From assembly GCF_964059115.1 (NCBI RefSeq), contig NZ_OZ060408.1:248001-312000 (forward strand): a DNA stretch of 64,000 nucleotides, written 5' to 3'. The notes under the pieces were generated by a model. That model had not been told where the DNA came from. It did not search any database and worked only from the letters and a program-made list of their open reading frames with translations. This DNA comes from Buchnera aphidicola (Pemphigus immunis). Its GTDB lineage: Bacteria; Pseudomonadota; Gammaproteobacteria; Enterobacterales; Enterobacteriaceae. Positions 10,723-21,403 of this stretch are shown here, in pieces (within the stretch, counting starts at the first letter, position 1; each line of letters opens with the position of its first letter). Position numbers and translations under genes: made by a program.

Positions 10723-11292
10723 ATGAATACAGATGAAAAAAAATCAAGCAATGATAATTTAAATAAATCTGTGATTAAAGAATCTACGGATCCATTGGAA
10801 AAATTTAAACTATCTATTGATGAAGAAATTATAAAACTTGAAAAAGAATTTTTATTAATTGAAAATAATTTATTTAATGAAAAAAAAAATATAGAACAAG
10901 AAATATATAAAATAAAAAAAAGAATTCAAAAAGATATAGAAAATACTTATAAATTTTCTTTAGAAAAATTTATTAATGAATTATTGCAAATAATAGATAA
11001 TCTCGAAAGATCGTTAAATTTATCAAATAAATTAAATGATAATTTAACAGAAGTTTTTAATAAATTAGAAATGACTGTAAAGTTATATTTAGATATTTTA
11101 AATTTATTTGGTGTATCAGTAATTAATAGTATCGATGTACCTTTTAATCCAGATATTCATCAAGCTATGTCGATACAATTTTCAGAGACAATAAAAGACA
11201 ATCATGTGATATCTATTTTACAAAAAGGTTATTTATTACATAATAGATTATTACGTCCAGCAATGGTGGTAGTATCACAAGTAAAAAAATAA
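10723..11292 (+). CDS. grpE: Nucleotide exchange factor GrpE
   Basis: DnaK co-chaperone that releases ADP. 189 residues (about 197 in E. coli): a long charged N-terminal helix, the dimer-forming stretch near residues 60-110, and a C-terminal beta-domain with FNPDIHQAMS and the signature GYLLHNRLLRPAMVVVSQ. AAGGA precedes the ATG by 9 nt. In E. coli grpE is separated from rnfH-smpB by nadK, recN and bamE; here rnfH follows directly, so those genes are missing at this place. Some Buchnera carry two grpE copies, and the window alone cannot say which this is. No heat-shock promoter was recognised upstream. Confidence 0.93.
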   Translation: MNTDEKKSSNDNLNKSVIKESTDPLEKFKLSIDEEIIKLEKEFLLIENNLFNEKKNIEQEIYKIKKRIQKDIENTYKFSLEKFINELLQIIDNLERSLNLSNKLNDNLTEVFNKLEMTVKLYLDILNLFGVSVINSIDVPFNPDIHQAMSIQFSETIKDNHVISILQKGYLLHNRLLRPAMVVVSQVKK

Positions 11293-11312
11293 TATTTTTA
11301 ATAAAATTAATA

Positions 11313-11353
11313 TGCAGAGATATTGGTTAATTATTTTATTTAATAACTCTGCA
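11313..11353. terminator. Candidate bidirectional terminator, grpE/rnfH
   Basis: A 7-bp perfect stem TGCAGAG (11313-11319) / CTCTGCA (11347-11353) enclosing an A/T-rich loop that can fold weakly further. It lies in the 86-bp gap between the convergent ends of grpE and rnfH. There is no clear T run after it. Confidence 0.35.
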
Positions 11354-11378
11354 AATATGTTTATATATATTTAATAAA

Positions 11379-11663
11379 TTAATTTTTATTTAAATTTATT
11401 TTTTTTCTTCTTAGTTCTTTAGGATCGATTATAAGTTCACGATAAATTTCAATTTGATCTCCTTCTTTAACTATATGTTTTAAATGTGTAATAGTTCCGT
11501 ATATTCCAATTTTATTTTTATAAATATTTATTTTTTTATCTTCTGAAATAATATTTGATGCTAAAAGTGCTTCTTCAACTGTTGATCCAGATTCAATTAT
11601 TATTTTTCTAAAAAATTGTATATTTGACAAAGCATAAATAACAATCACTTTTATTTTATTCAT
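11379..11663 (-). CDS. rnfH: RnfH family ubiquitin-like protein
   Basis: A 94-residue protein of the RnfH (UPF0125) family, with a beta-grasp fold of unknown molecular role. The family N-terminus IKVIVIYALSNIQFF, the central EALLASNI, the phrase KIGIYG and the closing EGDQIEIYRELIIDPKELRR are all typical. It is divergent from smpB. In E. coli rnfH follows ratA in an operon divergent from smpB; ratA is absent here. Confidence 0.88.
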   Translation of the reverse strand: MNKIKVIVIYALSNIQFFRKIIIESGSTVEEALLASNIISEDKKINIYKNKIGIYGTITHLKHIVKEGDQIEIYRELIIDPKELRRKKINLNKN

Positions 11664-11741
11664 AAATAAAATTATTAATATTATTTTATTTTTAATATAA
11701 ACTAGTTTAAAAAATTAGTAAAATAGGATTTGTATAATTAA

Positions 11742-12230
11742 ATGAAAAAGAAAGCATTTTTATCTCATGATCTATCGGTTATTTCTATTAATAAAAAAGC
11801 CAGATATAATTATAAAATTGAAGACGAATATGAATCAGGTATAATATTATTAGGATGGGAGGTAAAATCTTTAAGAGAAAAAAAAGTAAATATTAATGGT
11901 AGTTATATATTTTTATATTCTCAAGAAGCTTGTCTTGCTTCTGCAATGTTTGAACCTTTACCTACTGTTTCTACTCATATAACGTGTAATCCAACAAGAA
12001 ATAGAAAATTACTTTTGCATAAAAAGCAAATATATTTTTTAACTGGTAAAGTTAATAGAGAAGGATATGCATTGATAGCTTTATCTTTATTTTGGAAAAA
12101 AAATTGGTGCAAATTAAAAATAGGTATAGGAAAAGGAATAAAAAAATCAGATAAACGTGAAAACAAAAAAAAACGAGAATGGGAATTAGAGAAAAATAAA
12201 ATATTTAAAAATAATAAAAAATATATTTAA
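11742..12230 (+). CDS. smpB: SsrA-binding protein SmpB
   Basis: Binds tmRNA and delivers it to stalled ribosomes. 162 residues (160 in E. coli): the OB-fold core with GWEVKSLREKKVNI, CNPTRNRKLLLHKKQI and KVNREGYALIALSLFW, then the basic C-terminal tail KGIKKSDKRENKKKREW that enters the ribosomal decoding site. The tmRNA gene ssrA, next to smpB in E. coli, is not in the 139 bp before tadA. Confidence 0.96.
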   Translation: MKKKAFLSHDLSVISINKKARYNYKIEDEYESGIILLGWEVKSLREKKVNINGSYIFLYSQEACLASAMFEPLPTVSTHITCNPTRNRKLLLHKKQIYFLTGKVNREGYALIALSLFWKKNWCKLKIGIGKGIKKSDKRENKKKREWELEKNKIFKNNKKYI

Positions 12231-12369
12231 TTATACTGTAATTTTATGGTATAAAACGTAATTAGTTTTATTTTTTAATGTTTATATTTGTTAACATAAA
12301 TAATATATATATTTATCTTAAATAAAAAACGTTTTATAATTAATGTTAATTAATTTTTATAGAAATGAA

Positions 12370-12822
12370 ATGCATTCGTATAATAGACATAAACATTGGA
12401 TGAAATATGCTTTAAAATTAGCCTTAATAGCTGAAAAAAAAGGAGAAGTACCTGTTGGAGCTGTATTAGTTTTTAAAGAAAATATTATAGGAAAAAGTAG
12501 TAATTCATCTATATATCATAACGATCCTACAGCTCATGCTGAAATTTTAACACTTCGTCAAGGAGGAAAAAAATTAAAGAATTATAGATTATTAAATACA
12601 ACACTTTATGTAACATTAGAACCATGCATTATGTGTTTTGGAGCAATTATTCATGGTCGTATAAAACATTTAGTTTTTGGAGCAAAAGAAAAAAAAAATA
12701 AAATAGATATTTTTAAGAAATATTTAAATAATGTTAATCATAAATTAAATATTACTGAATCAATTTTAGAAAAAGAATGCAGTAATTTACTTAACAATTT
12801 TTTTAAAAATAAAAGATCATAA
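12370..12822 (+). CDS. tadA: tRNA adenosine(34) deaminase TadA
   Basis: Converts A34 to inosine in tRNA-Arg(ACG). The zinc-binding motifs are DPTAHAEI (His and catalytic Glu, about residues 53-60) and LEPCIMC (about 85-91). The frame opens at an ATG at 12343, but the ATG at 12370 gives MHSYNRHKHWMKYAL, which aligns with the family N-terminus, so it was chosen. Neither has a strong ribosome-binding site. 150 residues, a little shorter than E. coli because the C-terminal tail is missing. It converges with acpS. Confidence 0.94.
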   Translation: MHSYNRHKHWMKYALKLALIAEKKGEVPVGAVLVFKENIIGKSSNSSIYHNDPTAHAEILTLRQGGKKLKNYRLLNTTLYVTLEPCIMCFGAIIHGRIKHLVFGAKEKKNKIDIFKKYLNNVNHKLNITESILEKECSNLLNNFFKNKRS

Positions 12823-12851
12823 TTAATAATATTTTAAACAATATAACATTA

Positions 12852-13232
12852 TTAACTTTCAAAAATTACAATTGCATATGCATATTTTTTTTCATCAGTT
12901 AAATTGACATGATTACGTTGTACATTCATGCTATTTGCAAGTTTTTTAGCTTCGTTTAATAATAATAATTTAGAACTACCGTAATTATCATTGTAGATTT
13001 CAAAATCACTAAATTTAATACCATTTCTTATCCCAATACCTAAAGCTTTTGCAGCTGCTTCTTTAGCTGCAAATCGTTTTGCTAAAAAATTAATTTTATT
13101 TTTTTTTATTAAATACTGATAAAATTCTTTTTTTGACAAAATTCTTTTTGCTAATTTAGAATTTAATGTATCAATGATTTTTTCTATACGTGAAATCTTT
13201 ATGATATCTATTCCGATACCAATAATAGCCAT
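12852..13232 (-). CDS. acpS: Holo-[acyl-carrier-protein] synthase
   Basis: Transfers 4'-phosphopantetheine from CoA to acyl carrier protein. 126 residues (126 in E. coli). The motifs IGIGIDI at the N-terminus (metal-binding Asp) and KRFAAKEAAAKALGIGI near residues 52-68 (metal-binding Glu) are intact. In E. coli the order is rnc-era-recO-pdxJ-acpS; here acpS follows era after 83 bp, with recO and pdxJ missing. Confidence 0.95.
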   Translation of the reverse strand: MAIIGIGIDIIKISRIEKIIDTLNSKLAKRILSKKEFYQYLIKKNKINFLAKRFAAKEAAAKALGIGIRNGIKFSDFEIYNDNYGSSKLLLLNEAKKLANSMNVQRNHVNLTDEKKYAYAIVIFES

Positions 13233-13315
13233 ATTTTAATTTTAACCTGATTTAATTTATTATATGAAAAATATATTTAATTTAAATAAGAATAACGGTT
13301 TAAATGTATACACAT

Positions 13316-14170
13316 TTACTTATTAAAATCTATTTTAATCCACAAATATAAAGATACTTTAATTTTAAAAAGTTTTTCTATTTCTTTTCTAGCTAAAATA
13401 CCAATTTTTTTTACAATTCTACCATTTTTTCCTATTAATATCTTTTTTTGATTAATATTTTTTACAAAAATAATAGCATGAATAATTTTTTTTTCTTGTT
13501 GATGAATCAAATTTTTAATTGTAACTTTAATTATATATGGTAATTCTTTGTTTAAATTACGTATTATTTTTTCACGTATTATTTCTGAAAAAATAAATTT
13601 TTTAGAATAACTGGTTTTTTTTTCTTTAGGAAAACAATGAGAAGCTGGAGGTAAATAATTTTTTATTATATCAGATAATTTTTTAATATTTTCTCCATTT
13701 TTTGCTGAAATGAAAATAATTTCTTTAAAACATATTTTTTTCTGTAAAAAATTAACATGAGGTAAGAATAATTGTTTATTTTTAATAAGATCGATTTTAT
13801 TTATTACAAGTATTATTGGAATAGTATTTTTTTTTATTTTATTTAATATTATTTCGTCGTTGATATTCCATTTTATATGTTCTACTACAAATATAATAAT
13901 ATTTGAATTTAAAATAATTCCATCTATTTTTTTGTCTATTATATTTTTAATATATTTTTTTTTTATTTTTTGAATTCCAGGTGTATCAATATAAATTGAT
14001 TGATAATTTTCTTGAGTTTGAATGCCAAAGATATTCCTTTGAGTAGTGTGTAATGTATGAGAAGTAATGGATATTTTTTCTCCCATTATTTTATTTAATA
14101 TTGTAGATTTGCCTGTATTAGACTGTCCTATTATTGTAATTATTCCTGAATAATACTGATTATTCTTCAT
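13316..14170 (-). CDS. era: GTPase Era
   Basis: GTPase needed for 16S 3'-end maturation and 30S assembly. 284 residues (301 in E. coli). G1 is GQSNTGKST (about 14-22), G3 is DTPG (about 61), G4 is NKID (about 124), and SAKNGEN (about 155) is the G5 region. The C-terminal KH domain contains [20 protein letters not shown]. The start codon overlaps the rnc stop by 4 nt, as in a coupled rnc-era operon. Confidence 0.95.
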   Translation of the reverse strand: MKNNQYYSGIITIIGQSNTGKSTILNKIMGEKISITSHTLHTTQRNIFGIQTQENYQSIYIDTPGIQKIKKKYIKNIIDKKIDGIILNSNIIIFVVEHIKWNINDEIILNKIKKNTIPIILVINKIDLIKNKQLFLPHVNFLQKKICFKEIIFISAKNGENIKKLSDIIKNYLPPASHCFPKEKKTSYSKKFIFSEIIREKIIRNLNKELPYIIKVTIKNLIHQQEKKIIHAIIFVKNINQKKILIGKNGRIVKKIGILARKEIEKLFKIKVSLYLWIKIDFNK

Positions 14171-14847
14171 TCTATCTCCAACTTTATCAAAGCGTTTAGA
14201 GCAGCATCTTGCTCTGCTTTTCGACGACTTGGGCCTATACCAACTGAACGTTCAGTAATACCACTTATTTCACAGTGAACAGTAAAAACTTGATTATGAG
14301 CTTCTCCGTATACTTGTTCAACTAAATATGTTGGTAAAGGTAAATGTTTGGCTTGCAAATATTCTTGTAATCTAGTTTTAGGATCTTTTTGTGTATCTCC
14401 AGGACTGATTTTTTTTAAACGTTTAGCATACCATTTTAGAATCAATTCTGCTACAATATTAATGTTGCTATCTAAGAAAATACTACCAATTAAAGCTTCA
14501 ACTGTATTAGCTAAAATAGATTCACGACGGAATCCTCCACTTTTTAATTCTCCTTGTCCTAATTGTAAATAGTCTCCTAAATCAAATTCACTTGCTATTT
14601 CAGCTAAAGTATTTCCTCGAACTAAAGTTGCTCTCATTCTACTCATATCACCTTCATTTACATATGGAAAATGATGATATAAAGCATTGGCTATCACAAA
14701 ACTTAAAATAGAGTCACCTAAAAATTCAAGACGTTCATTATGTTTGCTGTTAGCGCTACGATGAGTTAAAGCTTGAGTTAAAAGTTCTTTTTGCACAAAA
14801 GTATAGCCAAGTGTCTGCTGTAGCCTATCTATTAGGATATAGTTCAT
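14167..14847 (-). CDS. rnc: Ribonuclease III
   Basis: Double-strand-specific endonuclease that processes rRNA precursors; its probable substrate stem flanks 16S in this window. The 226 residues equal the E. coli length. The RNase III signature [11 protein letters not shown] lies near residues 36-46, with metal-binding residues near EALIG (about 117) and a C-terminal dsRNA-binding domain ([10 protein letters not shown] to [13 protein letters not shown]). Unlike its neighbours the protein is strikingly close to the E. coli sequence and is not enriched in Lys/Asn/Ile, pointing to strong purifying selection. Confidence 0.98.
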   Translation of the reverse strand: MNYILIDRLQQTLGYTFVQKELLTQALTHRSANSKHNERLEFLGDSILSFVIANALYHHFPYVNEGDMSRMRATLVRGNTLAEIASEFDLGDYLQLGQGELKSGGFRRESILANTVEALIGSIFLDSNINIVAELILKWYAKRLKKISPGDTQKDPKTRLQEYLQAKHLPLPTYLVEQVYGEAHNQVFTVHCEISGITERSVGIGPSRRKAEQDAALNALIKLEIE

Positions 14848-14975
14848 ATTATTGTTAAATTTAAATTTTTTAAAATTGTTAAGATTATAAAAATAATGAA
14901 AATAATTTTTTTACAGCTGGTAATTTTTAAAAGATATTAAATAATGTATTTATTTAATAAATATATAAAATGTTT

Positions 14976-15929
14976 TTAATAAATATTTCCTATTCGATTT
15001 AATCGGATACCAACTGGCCATTTATTTTCTTCTTTATTAAAGCTCATCCATATTGTAATTACTTTTCCCACTAAATTTTTTTCAGGAACAAAACCCCAAT
15101 AACGACTATCGAAGCTATCATCTCTATTATCTCCAATCATAAAGTATTGATTTTTAGGAACAATCCAACAACCTTTTTTTTGACCTTCTTGTTGATAATA
15201 TTCATTTATTTGATCTGTTATTTGATCAGATAAGAGAATATTAAATATTTTTTTATCTATTTTTTCTTGAAAAACGTTAAATGTTACAGGAATAAACTTT
15301 TTGTTATTGGGATTAACATAATATAAAGTTGTATTTTCCTCATTATTAGTCAATTGAATTTTATTCTTAATATTTTCATTCAATTCGTATTTTTTATGTA
15401 CTGTAGAAATGTTTTTTTGGCAATATTTTTCTTCATAACATTTTTGTTGAATTTTAAATATTTTATTTATAGCATCATAGGTAATTTGGTCACCAGGTAG
15501 ACCTATAACCCGTTTAACATAAAAAATTTTTATATTATATGGATTTCTAAAAACTACTATATCTCCTCTTTTTGGTTTTCCTGTATCAAAAAATTTATAA
15601 TGTAAAATAGGATCTTTTATACCATAAGAAAATTTTTCTACTAAAATAAAATCTCCTGTCAATAATGTTGGCATCATAGATCCAGAAGGTATTTGAAAAG
15701 GTTCGTAAATAAAAGAACGGATTATAAATATCACTATAAATGTTGGAAAAAAAGAAGCAATATATGAAATACATTTTGTTTTTTTAAAAAAATTATAATA
15801 TTTTCTATTTTTATTAAATAAAATATTTTTTTTATTTTTAAATCTATAATTTTGTTTTTTATTTATTATCCAAAAAATAGCTGTTATTAATGTAGCTATT
15901 AAAAAAAATATAGCTAAAATATCAGACAT
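14976..15929 (-). CDS. lepB: Signal peptidase I
   Basis: Cleaves signal peptides of exported proteins at the outer face of the inner membrane. 317 residues (324 in E. coli) with two N-terminal membrane segments (about 2-22 and 60-78). The catalytic Ser is in PSGSMMPTLL (about 91) and the catalytic Lys in YVKRVIGLPGD (about 143). The box GDNRDDSFDSRYWGFV lies near residue 275. The region between boxes is Lys/Asn-rich and diverged. It sits between lepA and rnc in the enterobacterial order. Confidence 0.96.
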   Translation of the reverse strand: MSDILAIFFLIATLITAIFWIINKKQNYRFKNKKNILFNKNRKYYNFFKKTKCISYIASFFPTFIVIFIIRSFIYEPFQIPSGSMMPTLLTGDFILVEKFSYGIKDPILHYKFFDTGKPKRGDIVVFRNPYNIKIFYVKRVIGLPGDQITYDAINKIFKIQQKCYEEKYCQKNISTVHKKYELNENIKNKIQLTNNEENTTLYYVNPNNKKFIPVTFNVFQEKIDKKIFNILLSDQITDQINEYYQQEGQKKGCWIVPKNQYFMIGDNRDDSFDSRYWGFVPEKNLVGKVITIWMSFNKEENKWPVGIRLNRIGNIY

Positions 15930-15938
15930 AAAATTACC

Positions 15939-17741
15939 TTATTTATTATTTTTATCAATATTTAAAATTGCAAGAAATACATTTTTTGGAACTTCTATAT
16001 TACCAATTTTTTTCATCCTTTTTTTTCCTATTTTTTGTTTTTTTAACAATTTTTTCTTTCTAGTAATATCTCCACCATAACATTTTGCTAATACATTTTT
16101 ACGTAATTGTTTAATAGTTTCTCGAGCTATAATATGTTTTCCAATTGCTGCTTGGATAGGAATATCAAACTGATGTCTTGGAATTAATTCTTTCATTTTC
16201 TTTATCATTTCACGAGATTGATATCGAGAACAATTTTGATGAGTGATAAATGATAATGCATCAACTTTTTCAGTATTAACTAATATATCTACACATACTA
16301 AATTAGAAGTTTTAAATTTTTTAAAGCGGTATTCTAAAGAAGCATAACCGCTAGAAATAGATTTTAATTGATCAAAAAAATTAAGAATAATTTCAGACAT
16401 AGGAATTTCATAAGTAAGAATGACTTGATGATCATGATAGATCATCTTACTTTGTATACCTCTTTTTTCTATGCATAATTTTATAACATTACCTAAATAT
16501 TTAGGAGGTAGTAGCATATTACATTCAGCAATGGGTTCTCTGATAGTTTTAATGTTGTTGAGAGCCGATAATTTACAAGGAGTATCTAAATAAATAATGT
16601 TATTATCAATAGTTTCAATTTCATAAACAACTGTAGGCATAGTTGCAATTAAATCTAAGTTATATTCTCTTTCTAATCTTGCTAACACTATTTCCATATG
16701 TAATAATCCTAAAAATCCACATCTAAAACCAAAACCAAGAGCAGTAGAATTTTCCGGTTCATAAAATAATGAAGCATCATTTAAATTTAATTTTCCTAAA
16801 GCATCTCGGAATGTTTCATATTGTTCAGAACTGATAGGAAATAATCCAGCATACACTTGAGGTGTGATTTTTTTTAATCCTGATATTTTTTTTATTGATG
16901 GATTAAAAAATGAAGTAAGAGTAGCACCAACAGGTGCACTTTTTATATCTTTTACACCATATATAACCCATCCTACTTCTCCACATTGTAAATATTCTTT
17001 AATTTTTCTTTTTGGTGTAAAAATTCCTACTTGTTCTACTTTATAAATTTTATTAGTATCCATGACTTTTATTTTAGTATTTTTTTCGAGTAATCCATTT
17101 TTAATACAGACTAGTGATACTACTCCTAAATAATTGTCAAACCATGAATCAATAATTAATGCTTGTAATGGTGCTTTTATGTTTCCTTTAGGATAAGGAA
17201 TTTCTGTAATAATTTGTTCTAATAAATCAATTACTCCATGACCTGTTTTTGCAGAACATTGAATAACATTAGATGTAGAAATTCCTATAATATCTTCTAT
17301 TTCTTTTAATGTACGTAAAGGATTAGCAGTTGGTAAATCTATTTTATTTAATACAGGAATAATTTTTAAATTCATTTCTAATGCTGTACGACAATTGGCA
17401 ACTGTCTGTGCTTCTACTCCTTGAGAAGCATCAACAACTAACAAAGCTCCTTCACATGCAGATAAAGAACGTGAAACTTCATAGGAAAAATTAACATGAC
17501 CAGGTGTATCTATAAAGTTTAATTGAAATAATTTATTATATTTATTTTTATAGTTAATAGTTACACTTTGTGCTTTAATTGTAATTCCTCTTTCTTTTTC
17601 TAAATCCATAGAGTCAAGAACTTGGTTATGCATTTCTCTTTTTGATAAACCATTACATATTTGGATAAAACGATCAGAAAGTGTTGATTTTCCATGATCA
17701 ATATGCGCAATAATAGAAAAATTTCTTATTTGCTTAATCAT
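15939..17741 (-). CDS. lepA: Elongation factor 4 (LepA)
   Basis: Ribosomal GTPase acting in translation initiation or back-translocation. 600 residues (599 in E. coli). The GTPase motifs are AHIDHGKST (about 13-21), DTPGHV (about 77-82) and NKIDLP (about 131-136). The EF-G-like domains follow, then the LepA-specific C-terminal domain with [18 protein letters not shown]. It is 9 bp upstream of lepB in the same direction, so probably heads the operon lepA-lepB-rnc-era. Confidence 0.98.
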   Translation of the reverse strand: MIKQIRNFSIIAHIDHGKSTLSDRFIQICNGLSKREMHNQVLDSMDLEKERGITIKAQSVTINYKNKYNKLFQLNFIDTPGHVNFSYEVSRSLSACEGALLVVDASQGVEAQTVANCRTALEMNLKIIPVLNKIDLPTANPLRTLKEIEDIIGISTSNVIQCSAKTGHGVIDLLEQIITEIPYPKGNIKAPLQALIIDSWFDNYLGVVSLVCIKNGLLEKNTKIKVMDTNKIYKVEQVGIFTPKRKIKEYLQCGEVGWVIYGVKDIKSAPVGATLTSFFNPSIKKISGLKKITPQVYAGLFPISSEQYETFRDALGKLNLNDASLFYEPENSTALGFGFRCGFLGLLHMEIVLARLEREYNLDLIATMPTVVYEIETIDNNIIYLDTPCKLSALNNIKTIREPIAECNMLLPPKYLGNVIKLCIEKRGIQSKMIYHDHQVILTYEIPMSEIILNFFDQLKSISSGYASLEYRFKKFKTSNLVCVDILVNTEKVDALSFITHQNCSRYQSREMIKKMKELIPRHQFDIPIQAAIGKHIIARETIKQLRKNVLAKCYGGDITRKKKLLKKQKIGKKRMKKIGNIEVPKNVFLAILNIDKNNK

Positions 17742-18163
17742 ATTAATAAATATACCATTTTTGTAAGTTTTATATTGAATATTTGTTTTTACATTTTTAA
17801 TATAAAATTATTATTTTATAATATCGAAAAAAAAAGAAAATTACATTATTATTAATAATAATTATTTTTTATAATTTTAAAATTATTGTATTAATAAAAT
17901 GTGATAATTATTTATTGATAAAAATAAACTTTTTTATTTAACAAATAAGGATTAATAATTATTAATTGTAGATAAATATTTATTTAAAAATAAAAATTTT
18001 ATCATTATATTTAATATATAAAGTATAAGTTTTTTGCTATTTTTTAAATTAAACATAATTATGCTATGATAGTATTTAAAATTATTATTAAAATAATAAT
18101 TTGTAGTCGTTTTTTAGATTATGTTAGTATATTTTAAATTCTTTATATATAATTTTGAAAAAA
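17742..18163. other. Divergent intergenic region lepA / mnmA
   Basis: About 420 bp of A/T-rich sequence between two diverging genes, expected to hold the promoters of the lepA operon and mnmA. A TATGAT at about 18064 is a possible -10 for mnmA without a convincing -35. No reading frame or RNA gene was seen. Confidence 0.5.
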
Positions 18164-19279
18164 ATGTATAAAAAAAGTACTCAAAAAGTTATTGTGGCTA
18201 TGTCTGGAGGTGTAGATTCTTCTGTATCTGCTTGGTTATTACTGAAGAAAAAATATCAAGTAGAAGGATTATTTATGAAAAATTGGGAAGAAGATGATAC
18301 TGAAAGTTATTGTACAGCTCATCAAGATTTATTAGATGCACAAGAAGTATGTAATAAATTAGGTATTTATTTACATAAAATAAATTTTTCTTCAGAATAT
18401 TGGGAATATGTTTTTAAAAATTTTTTATCAGAATATGAAAGAGGACGAACACCTAATCCAGATATTTTGTGTAATAAAGAAATAAAATTTAAAGTATTTT
18501 TTGAATTTGCTTTAAAAATACTTAAAGGAAATTTTATTGCTACAGGACATTATGTTCGTACTAAAATTATAAATAACCAACTAAGATTATTAAGAGGTGT
18601 AGATAGTAATAAAGATCAAAGTTATTTTTTATATACTTTAAATACAGAAAAAATAAAAAAAATTTTATTTCCGGTAGGTAAATTAAAAAAAATACAAGTA
18701 CGTAAAATTGCTAAAAAATTAAATATAAGTGTGGCAGAAAAAAAGGATTCGACAGGAATATGTTTTATTTCTCCTAAAAAATTTAATAATTTTTTGAGTT
18801 ATTATTTTCCAAAAAAAATAGGGAAAATTATTACTACTGAAGGTTATAAAATAGGTAAACATAATGGTTTAATGTTTTATACTTTAGGACAAAGAAAAGG
18901 TTTAAGAATAGGTGGGATAAAGAATTTAAATAATAAAGCATGGTATGTGGTGAATAAAGATTTGTTAACTAATTCTTTAATTGTAGCTCAAGGTAAAGAT
19001 AATCCTCATTTAATGTCTATTGGGATAATAGTGAAAAAAATAAATTGGATTAATGGTAAAATATTAAAAAAAGAAATGGCCTGTACTGTTAAAACTAGAT
19101 ATCGTCAAATAGATATACAGTGTTACTTAATTCCTATTAATGATAGTTGCGTTAAAGTCATTTTTAAAAATTCAGTACCTGCTGTTACACCAGGACAATC
19201 AGCAGTATTTTATTTATTAGAAGTATGTATTGGTGGTGGAATTATCGATACATTAATTCCGTTAAAAAAGATAAAATAA
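18164..19279 (+). CDS. mnmA: tRNA-specific 2-thiouridylase MnmA
   Basis: Thiolates U34 of tRNA-Lys, -Glu and -Gln. The PP-loop [13 protein letters not shown] is near residue 14. The two catalytic cysteines are present in [12 protein letters not shown] and DSTGICFI. 371 residues (368 in E. coli). The frame is open from a TTG three codons earlier (18155); the ATG at 18164 is preferred. The order mnmA-hflD-purB is that of E. coli. Confidence 0.96.
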   Translation: MYKKSTQKVIVAMSGGVDSSVSAWLLLKKKYQVEGLFMKNWEEDDTESYCTAHQDLLDAQEVCNKLGIYLHKINFSSEYWEYVFKNFLSEYERGRTPNPDILCNKEIKFKVFFEFALKILKGNFIATGHYVRTKIINNQLRLLRGVDSNKDQSYFLYTLNTEKIKKILFPVGKLKKIQVRKIAKKLNISVAEKKDSTGICFISPKKFNNFLSYYFPKKIGKIITTEGYKIGKHNGLMFYTLGQRKGLRIGGIKNLNNKAWYVVNKDLLTNSLIVAQGKDNPHLMSIGIIVKKINWINGKILKKEMACTVKTRYRQIDIQCYLIPINDSCVKVIFKNSVPAVTPGQSAVFYLLEVCIGGGIIDTLIPLKKIK

Positions 19280-19329
19280 TTATTATTATTTAATTTTAAT
19301 ACATAACTTATATATTGGAAAATGTGATA

Positions 19330-19965
19330 ATGATTAAAAATATTAATTCTCTTACATTGTCACTTGCTGGTTTATGTCAAGCTGCTCATTTGGTATATCA
19401 ATTATCACAAACAGGAAATTGTGACGATGAAGCTTTTAAAATAAGTATAGAAAGTATTTTAAACATGAACCCTAAAACAGTTTTATCGGTGTATGGAGAT
19501 GATGAAAAAAATTTAAATTTAGGTTTTAATACTTTACTGACTATTTTAAATATAACCAACAATACTTCTATATCTTTTTATTTAATAAAATATATTTTTG
19601 GTATTATGGTATTAGAACGGAAATTAATAAAAAATAAAATTGCATTAAAAAATTTATCTTATCGTTTAAGAATAATAAAAAAAAATAAGGTTAGAAATAT
19701 TGAAATAAATGATATTAATATGATCAATGAATTATCTGAAATCTATTTAGATGTTATTAGTACTTTAGGTTCAAGAATTAAAATTGTAGGTACAGCTTCT
19801 ATATTAAATAAAGTAGAAGTACAAAGTAAATTAAGATCAATATTACTTGCTGGGATTCGTTCAGCAGTACTTTGGCGTCAAGTAGGTGGAAATAGATTAC
19901 AACTTATATTTTTTCGTAATCGTTTTAATATTGAAGTTAAACGCATACTTGTAAATATAAAATAA
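19330..19965 (+). CDS. hflD: High-frequency lysogenization protein HflD homolog
   Basis: HflD is a peripheral membrane protein that in E. coli interacts with phage lambda CII; its housekeeping role is unclear. The conserved parts are NSLTLSLAGLCQAAHLVYQL at the start, MNPKTVLSVYG, and the C-terminal VQSKLRSILLAGIRSAVLW followed by GGNRLQLIFFRNRF. The ATG at 19330 gives 211 residues (213 in E. coli). A TTG at 19315 is in frame but GGAA at 19316 fits better as the ribosome-binding site. It lies between mnmA and purB. Confidence 0.92.
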   Translation: MIKNINSLTLSLAGLCQAAHLVYQLSQTGNCDDEAFKISIESILNMNPKTVLSVYGDDEKNLNLGFNTLLTILNITNNTSISFYLIKYIFGIMVLERKLIKNKIALKNLSYRLRIIKKNKVRNIEINDINMINELSEIYLDVISTLGSRIKIVGTASILNKVEVQSKLRSILLAGIRSAVLWRQVGGNRLQLIFFRNRFNIEVKRILVNIK

Positions 19966-20029
19966 ATAAGTAGTATTTTAAATTTTTAAATTCTATTTAT
20001 TAAATACATATCAATACTCAGGATTATTA

Positions 20030-21403
20030 ATGATACTATCTAATTTAACAGCTATTTCTCCAATAGATGGTCGTTATGGAGAAAAAACTTTTTTTTTAAG
20101 ATCTATATTTAGTGAATATGCTTTATTAAAGTTTCGTATTAAAATTGAAATTGATTGGATTAAAAAATTATCTAAGATGCCAAAAATATTAGAAATTACT
20201 AATTTTCAAGATAGTACAGAACAATTTTTAGATAACATTGTTAATAATTTTAATGAAAAAGATGCTGAATATATTAAATTTTTAGAAAAAAGTACAAAAC
20301 ATGATATAAAAGCTGTAGAATATTTTTTGAAAAAAAAATTTTTTAGTAGATTGGAATTAAGACCAATTGCAGAATATATTCATTTTGCTTGTACATCTGA
20401 AGATATTAATAATTTAGCATATGCTTTAATTTTAAAAACTGCTAAAGAAAACGTAATAATTGTGTATTGGAAAAAAATAATTCATGCTATAAATAATATG
20501 GCTTTTTCTTATAAAGAAATACCAATATTATCTCGTACTCATGGGCAGCCAGCAAGTCCATCTACAGTAGGAAAAGAAATGCTTAATTTTTCTTATCGGA
20601 TGATACGACAACTAAAAAAATTAAATAATATAGATATATTAGGTAAATTTAATGGAGCAACAGGAAATTATAATGCTCATTTAGCTGCATATCCTGATAT
20701 AGATTGGCATAAAATCAGCGAAGAATTTGTGACATCATTAGGAATAGTTTGGAATCCTTATACAACGCAAATAGAACCACATGACTATATAGCTGAGTTG
20801 TTTAATTGTATATCTATTTTTAATAATATTTTATTAGATTTTAATAAAGATATGTGGGGATATATTTCACTTGGTTATTTTAAACAAAAATATATTTCTA
20901 GTGAAGTTAGTTCTTCAACTATGCCTCATAAAATTAATCCAATTCATTTTGAAAACTCAGAAGGCAATTTAGGATTAGCTAATGCTGTTATTTATCATAT
21001 AACATCTAAATTACTTATTTCTCGTTGGCAAAGAGACTTAAGTGATTCAACAGTATTACGTAATTTAGGAGTAATTGTATCATATTCAGTAATAGCATAT
21101 GATTCGGTATTAACTGGTATAAAAAAAATAGAAATTAATACAGAAAAATTATCAAAAGATTTAGATAAAAATTGGGAAGTATTATCTGAAGCTATACAAA
21201 CTGTAATGAAAAAGTACGGCATTATTAATTCTTATGAAAAATTAAAAGAATTAACAAGAGGGAAAATTATTAATAATATTACTTTATATGAATTTATTAA
21301 TAATTTAAATATTCCTATATCAGAAAAAGAAAAATTAATTAATTTCACTCCTGGTAATTATATAGGAGATGCAGTACAATTAGTAAAAAATAGTATATTA
21401 TAG
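20030..21403 (+). CDS. purB: Adenylosuccinate lyase
   Basis: Acts twice in purine synthesis, splitting SAICAR and adenylosuccinate. 457 residues (456 in E. coli). The fumarase/lyase signature SSTMPHKINPIHFENSEGN lies near residue 296, and RTHGQPASPSTVGKE near 170 provides the catalytic His. The N-terminus LSNLTAISPIDGRYG is typical. It ends the mnmA-hflD-purB group. Confidence 0.97.
   Translation: MILSNLTAISPIDGRYGEKTFFLRSIFSEYALLKFRIKIEIDWIKKLSKMPKILEITNFQDSTEQFLDNIVNNFNEKDAEYIKFLEKSTKHDIKAVEYFLKKKFFSRLELRPIAEYIHFACTSEDINNLAYALILKTAKENVIIVYWKKIIHAINNMAFSYKEIPILSRTHGQPASPSTVGKEMLNFSYRMIRQLKKLNNIDILGKFNGATGNYNAHLAAYPDIDWHKISEEFVTSLGIVWNPYTTQIEPHDYIAELFNCISIFNNILLDFNKDMWGYISLGYFKQKYISSEVSSSTMPHKINPIHFENSEGNLGLANAVIYHITSKLLISRWQRDLSDSTVLRNLGVIVSYSVIAYDSVLTGIKKIEINTEKLSKDLDKNWEVLSEAIQTVMKKYGIINSYEKLKELTRGKIINNITLYEFINNLNIPISEKEKLINFTPGNYIGDAVQLVKNSIL

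Noticed and set aside
12231-12369. tmRNA (ssrA) next to smpB
   Set aside because: The gap is too short for a tmRNA and has no tRNA-like ends; ssrA must be elsewhere.
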